From RGIG7179 sp051893555 (GTDB lineage: Bacteria > Bacillota > Clostridia > Peptostreptococcales > Anaerovoracaceae): a stretch of DNA of 64,000 bases. A model generated the notes under the pieces. It made no database searches, was not told the DNA's origin, and worked only from the letters and a program-made list of their open reading frames with translations. The stretch covers positions 1 to 64,000 of the forward strand of contig JBJFHL010000087.1 in the NCBI GenBank assembly GCA_051893555.1, in the 5' to 3' direction. The position numbers and the translations under genes were made by a program. Shown piece by piece: positions 61,746 to 64,000 of this stretch; the stretch's first letter is position 1; every line of letters begins with the position of its first letter.

Positions 61746-64000
61746 TCACTGAACCGTTCTCCATGCTTTCGTGGACCAGTCCGTGTAAACCTTTTCTCCA
61801 TCGATGGTCACATAGCCGCGCACTTTATAGTAGTACTTCGTGCCTTTCTTGATGGCTGTGTTGTAATACGCATCTTTGGTTGTGGTATAGATTGGTTTCT
61901 TGCCATAGCCGCTGTATCGCTTGGTGGAACGGTAGATTTCCACCCCGTCAAAATCCACATCGCTGTCGCAAGTCCAGGTCAGTTTGATGGCTTTCTTTCC
62001 GTTCTTCATGGTGACAAGTTTCGAGCGGGCGGTCAGCTGCTGGTCTGCCAGCGCTGCAAGGATTTCTTCCTTCGTCGGCTCTTCCGCCTTCTTTACTGCG
62101 GTCACAACCAGCTTGTCGCCGGTCTTTAGACTCTCCACTTCCGTTACTTTACCCAGAGACACGCCGTTGAGCACTACGTCTGCAATCTCATAGCCGTCAT
62201 CCACGGTGATCGTGGCCGTTTTACCATCTGCACTTAAGGTGACCTGAAGGCCTTCGCCGGACTGGATGGTCGGTTTCTGAACCAACGGGATATATACGCC
62301 GCCTGTATTCCCGGAAAGGGTTGTTTTGCATACATCGCACTTGTTGTCCTTGTTTTCGTCCTTATGTGCGCAGATATAGTCACATTCAGAGCATACCCCG
62401 TCGCTCCAACTGTGATCTTCAAGAGGAACTTCGATTGCTCCGCAGCAATTCCATTTCTGCTCATGCTGTGTTTCGGTCCGCGTCCATTCCTTCTTGCCTG
62501 CATGGTTGTTGACGTATTTTTCGGATACCCCTCTGAAACGCAGTCCGCCGTTCTTTTCGAAAGAATCGTCGGGATCTGGGATGAATATATTGCCTATGAT
62601 GAGATTATCGCCTGTGATACTGTCTGTCTGCTGACCGCCCTCCGTTGCTGCTTTGCCGTTGTTGAAATTCAGTCCTGTTGCGTCCTCAGGAAGTTCTACA
62701 TAATAGAAACCGTCCCTGCCTGCAACGGGAGTTGTCTTAATTCCCGGAAATGCAGGACAAGCTTCTTCACTGCCCCACCAGTAGACATAAACATCTTCCC
62801 AACCTGTGGTGTTCTTAAAGTAGAAGTAATTGCCGTATTCGCTGCCGCAATAAGCACAGATTGCCTTGCTTATGCAGGTAGCAGTTCCGCCTTCGCAGGT
62901 ACCGTCTTCATAGCCGGTACAGTCATTAACTGTGCATTTATGCGTATGTGTTCCATTGCCGTTTGACTGCCAAGCACCGTAGATATGACCGTCATTGACT
63001 GTCACGGTCACTTTCGTCCTGTTTCCTGCGTTATCAGTTGCAATTATCTCCTGTGCTCCAGATACAGGAGACAGAGTAAACTGATTATTTACTAAATCTA
63101 TAACCGAGCCATTCACAGTGACGTTTTGGATAAATACGTTATCGGTAACGCTCACTGTTTGTGCAGAACAATAGTTCTTGCCGTCTTCAATGCCGGAGAT
63201 GACAGGTGCAGTGATATCTTTCCACAGTACATTCAGTTCACCGATTGCTTCATCGAGTATAGCCGCGGCATCATAAGCCTTTTCCAGTTCTCCGTTTTCT
63301 GCTGTTTTAGACCGGACATCCTTTGCCTCATCAAGAGCAGCTTTGAGATTTTCAAGCTTTTCGCCTGAATATTCTCCGCTTGCAATCATTCTTTCCGCCT
63401 TGCTGATTGACTGGTCCAGCTTTGCTCGGTCGCTCTTGATAATCGTGTAGCTGTCGTACCCTTCATTTGTGTCTGTGCGGTAGGTTTCAATCGTGAAAGA
63501 CTCTGAGGTTACCGTTACACAAGAATAAGACTGAACCATATTTACTGCAAAGGACTTTGCAATGTGGTTTAGGTATCCCGGTTTATTATTTTCGAAGTTT
63601 TTGCTGGCTGGAGTGCTGAGTTCAAAGTAAACAGTACCGTCAGGGTTCTGAACAGTTACGTCTGATGCATTATAATCAACGTCGTCAGCCTTTACTGCGG
63701 AATTGTTCTCCATCTGATAAGAACGTGTGTAGTTATGACCGTGACCCGTTAAAACAACGTCAATGTCATAGGCGTCGATGATTGGGTAAAGCTGTTCACG
63801 GCACTTGGTCACCTCTTCGTTTTCATAGTGATCGGGATAACCGTAAATATCGTGATGGAAGGTAACGACTCTCCACTTTGCATAAGGATTGGATGCAATC
63901 GCTTCTTCAATGCATTTTCTATGTTCATAAGCAATTACATTGCTGCTCTTTTCTGACTTCAAAACAGCATTTGAGTTAAGAGAAATTACAAGTAAATTAC
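61746..64000 (-). CDS. Modular surface metallophosphoesterase, N-terminus outside the window
   Basis: Partial: the frame is open to the window edge, beyond the TTG at 63962. The first part is the end of a calcineurin-like phosphoesterase (RVVTFHHDIYGYPDHY; VVLTGHGHNYTRSYQ with the GHxH metal motif), as in purple acid phosphatase-type domains. A helical segment follows (FIVAR-like, SKAERMIASGEYSGEKL), then an Ig-like domain (DITAPVISGIEDGKNY), Cys-rich zinc-ribbon-like pieces (HTHKCTVNDCTGYEDG, CAYCGSEYG, CSECDYICAH...CDVC), and a GGVYIPLVQKP / VNGVSLG domain as in the 1643-residue protein. The shared C-terminal FN3-like module (YRSTKRYSGYGKKPIYTT...STKAWRTVQ) ends it. It is probably secreted; the signal peptide is not in view. 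Confidence 0.85.
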   Translation of the reverse strand, partial: NLLVISLNSNAVLKSEKSSNVIAYEHRKCIEEAIASNPYAKWRVVTFHHDIYGYPDHYENEEVTKCREQLYPIIDAYDIDVVLTGHGHNYTRSYQMENNSAVKADDVDYNASDVTVQNPDGTVYFELSTPASKNFENNKPGYLNHIAKSFAVNMVQSYSCVTVTSESFTIETYRTDTNEGYDSYTIIKSDRAKLDQSISKAERMIASGEYSGEKLENLKAALDEAKDVRSKTAENGELEKAYDAAAILDEAIGELNVLWKDITAPVISGIEDGKNYCSAQTVSVTDNVFIQNVTVNGSVIDLVNNQFTLSPVSGAQEIIATDNAGNRTKVTVTVNDGHIYGAWQSNGNGTHTHKCTVNDCTGYEDGTCEGGTATCISKAICAYCGSEYGNYFYFKNTTGWEDVYVYWWGSEEACPAFPGIKTTPVAGRDGFYYVELPEDATGLNFNNGKAATEGGQQTDSITGDNLIIGNIFIPDPDDSFEKNGGLRFRGVSEKYVNNHAGKKEWTRTETQHEQKWNCCGAIEVPLEDHSWSDGVCSECDYICAHKDENKDNKCDVCKTTLSGNTGGVYIPLVQKPTIQSGEGLQVTLSADGKTATITVDDGYEIADVVLNGVSLGKVTEVESLKTGDKLVVTAVKKAEEPTKEEILAALADQQLTARSKLVTMKNGKKAIKLTWTCDSDVDFDGVEIYRSTKRYSGYGKKPIYTTTKDAYYNTAIKKGTKYYYKVRGYVTIDGEKVYTDWSTKAWRTVQ

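Overview
The window reads as part of a chromosome of an anaerobic, Gram-positive Clostridia-type bacterium. The signs are AAAGGAGG-type ribosome binding sites with frequent GTG and TTG starts, a SpoIIE-type phosphatase next to tilS and ftsH, an NADPH-type gltB/gltD pair, large secreted proteins with Firmicutes signal peptides, and an oligopeptide ABC operon. Species or family cannot be fixed from the sequence; a relative of Eubacteriales Family XIII is a guess. No rRNA, tRNA or CRISPR array was seen.

Layout. 0-4.3 kb: a CheY-like receiver, two tandem membrane Ser/Thr-kinase-like proteins and a divergent XRE regulator. 4.4-22.5 kb: an AT-richer accessory stretch with a GLUG-type surface protein, a giant BspA-type leucine-rich-repeat protein, a lone SIR2-like protein, a small secreted protein, an Rpn/PD-(D/E)XK nuclease, an intact IS3-family element sitting in the loop of a terminator, and a 1643-residue surface protein. 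22.5-46.8 kb: mostly housekeeping genes: sbcD-sbcC, dusB, ftsH-pucR, a SpoIIE-like phosphatase with tilS, tatD, metG, a cell-wall-binding polysaccharide deacetylase, a nuclease-like orphan, and gltB-gltD. 47.2-51.3 kb: two tandem paralogous surface proteins. 51.4-59.4 kb: a peptide uptake operon (S66 LD-carboxypeptidase, OppABCDF, M20 peptidase). 59.5-64.0 kb: an ECF sigma factor operon with a PrsW-type intramembrane protease, following a surface phosphoesterase that runs off the window.

Two themes link these regions. First, five surface proteins scattered over the window end in the same ~100-residue C-terminal module, often preceded by one of two other shared modules. Second, four promoters (the XRE regulator, the SIR2-like gene, the small secreted protein and the 1643-residue surface protein) share an element with identical internal spacing, TTTAGC-N8-TAACA-N19-TANANT, which suggests one regulon controlled from the kinase/XRE locus. 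Both are my reading of this sequence and I know of no description of them.

GC-rich minisatellites of 15 to 27 bp recur between and inside housekeeping genes (sbcC-dusB, dusB-pucR, tilS, probably the gltD and ftsH tails). They lengthen several proteins beyond their usual size.
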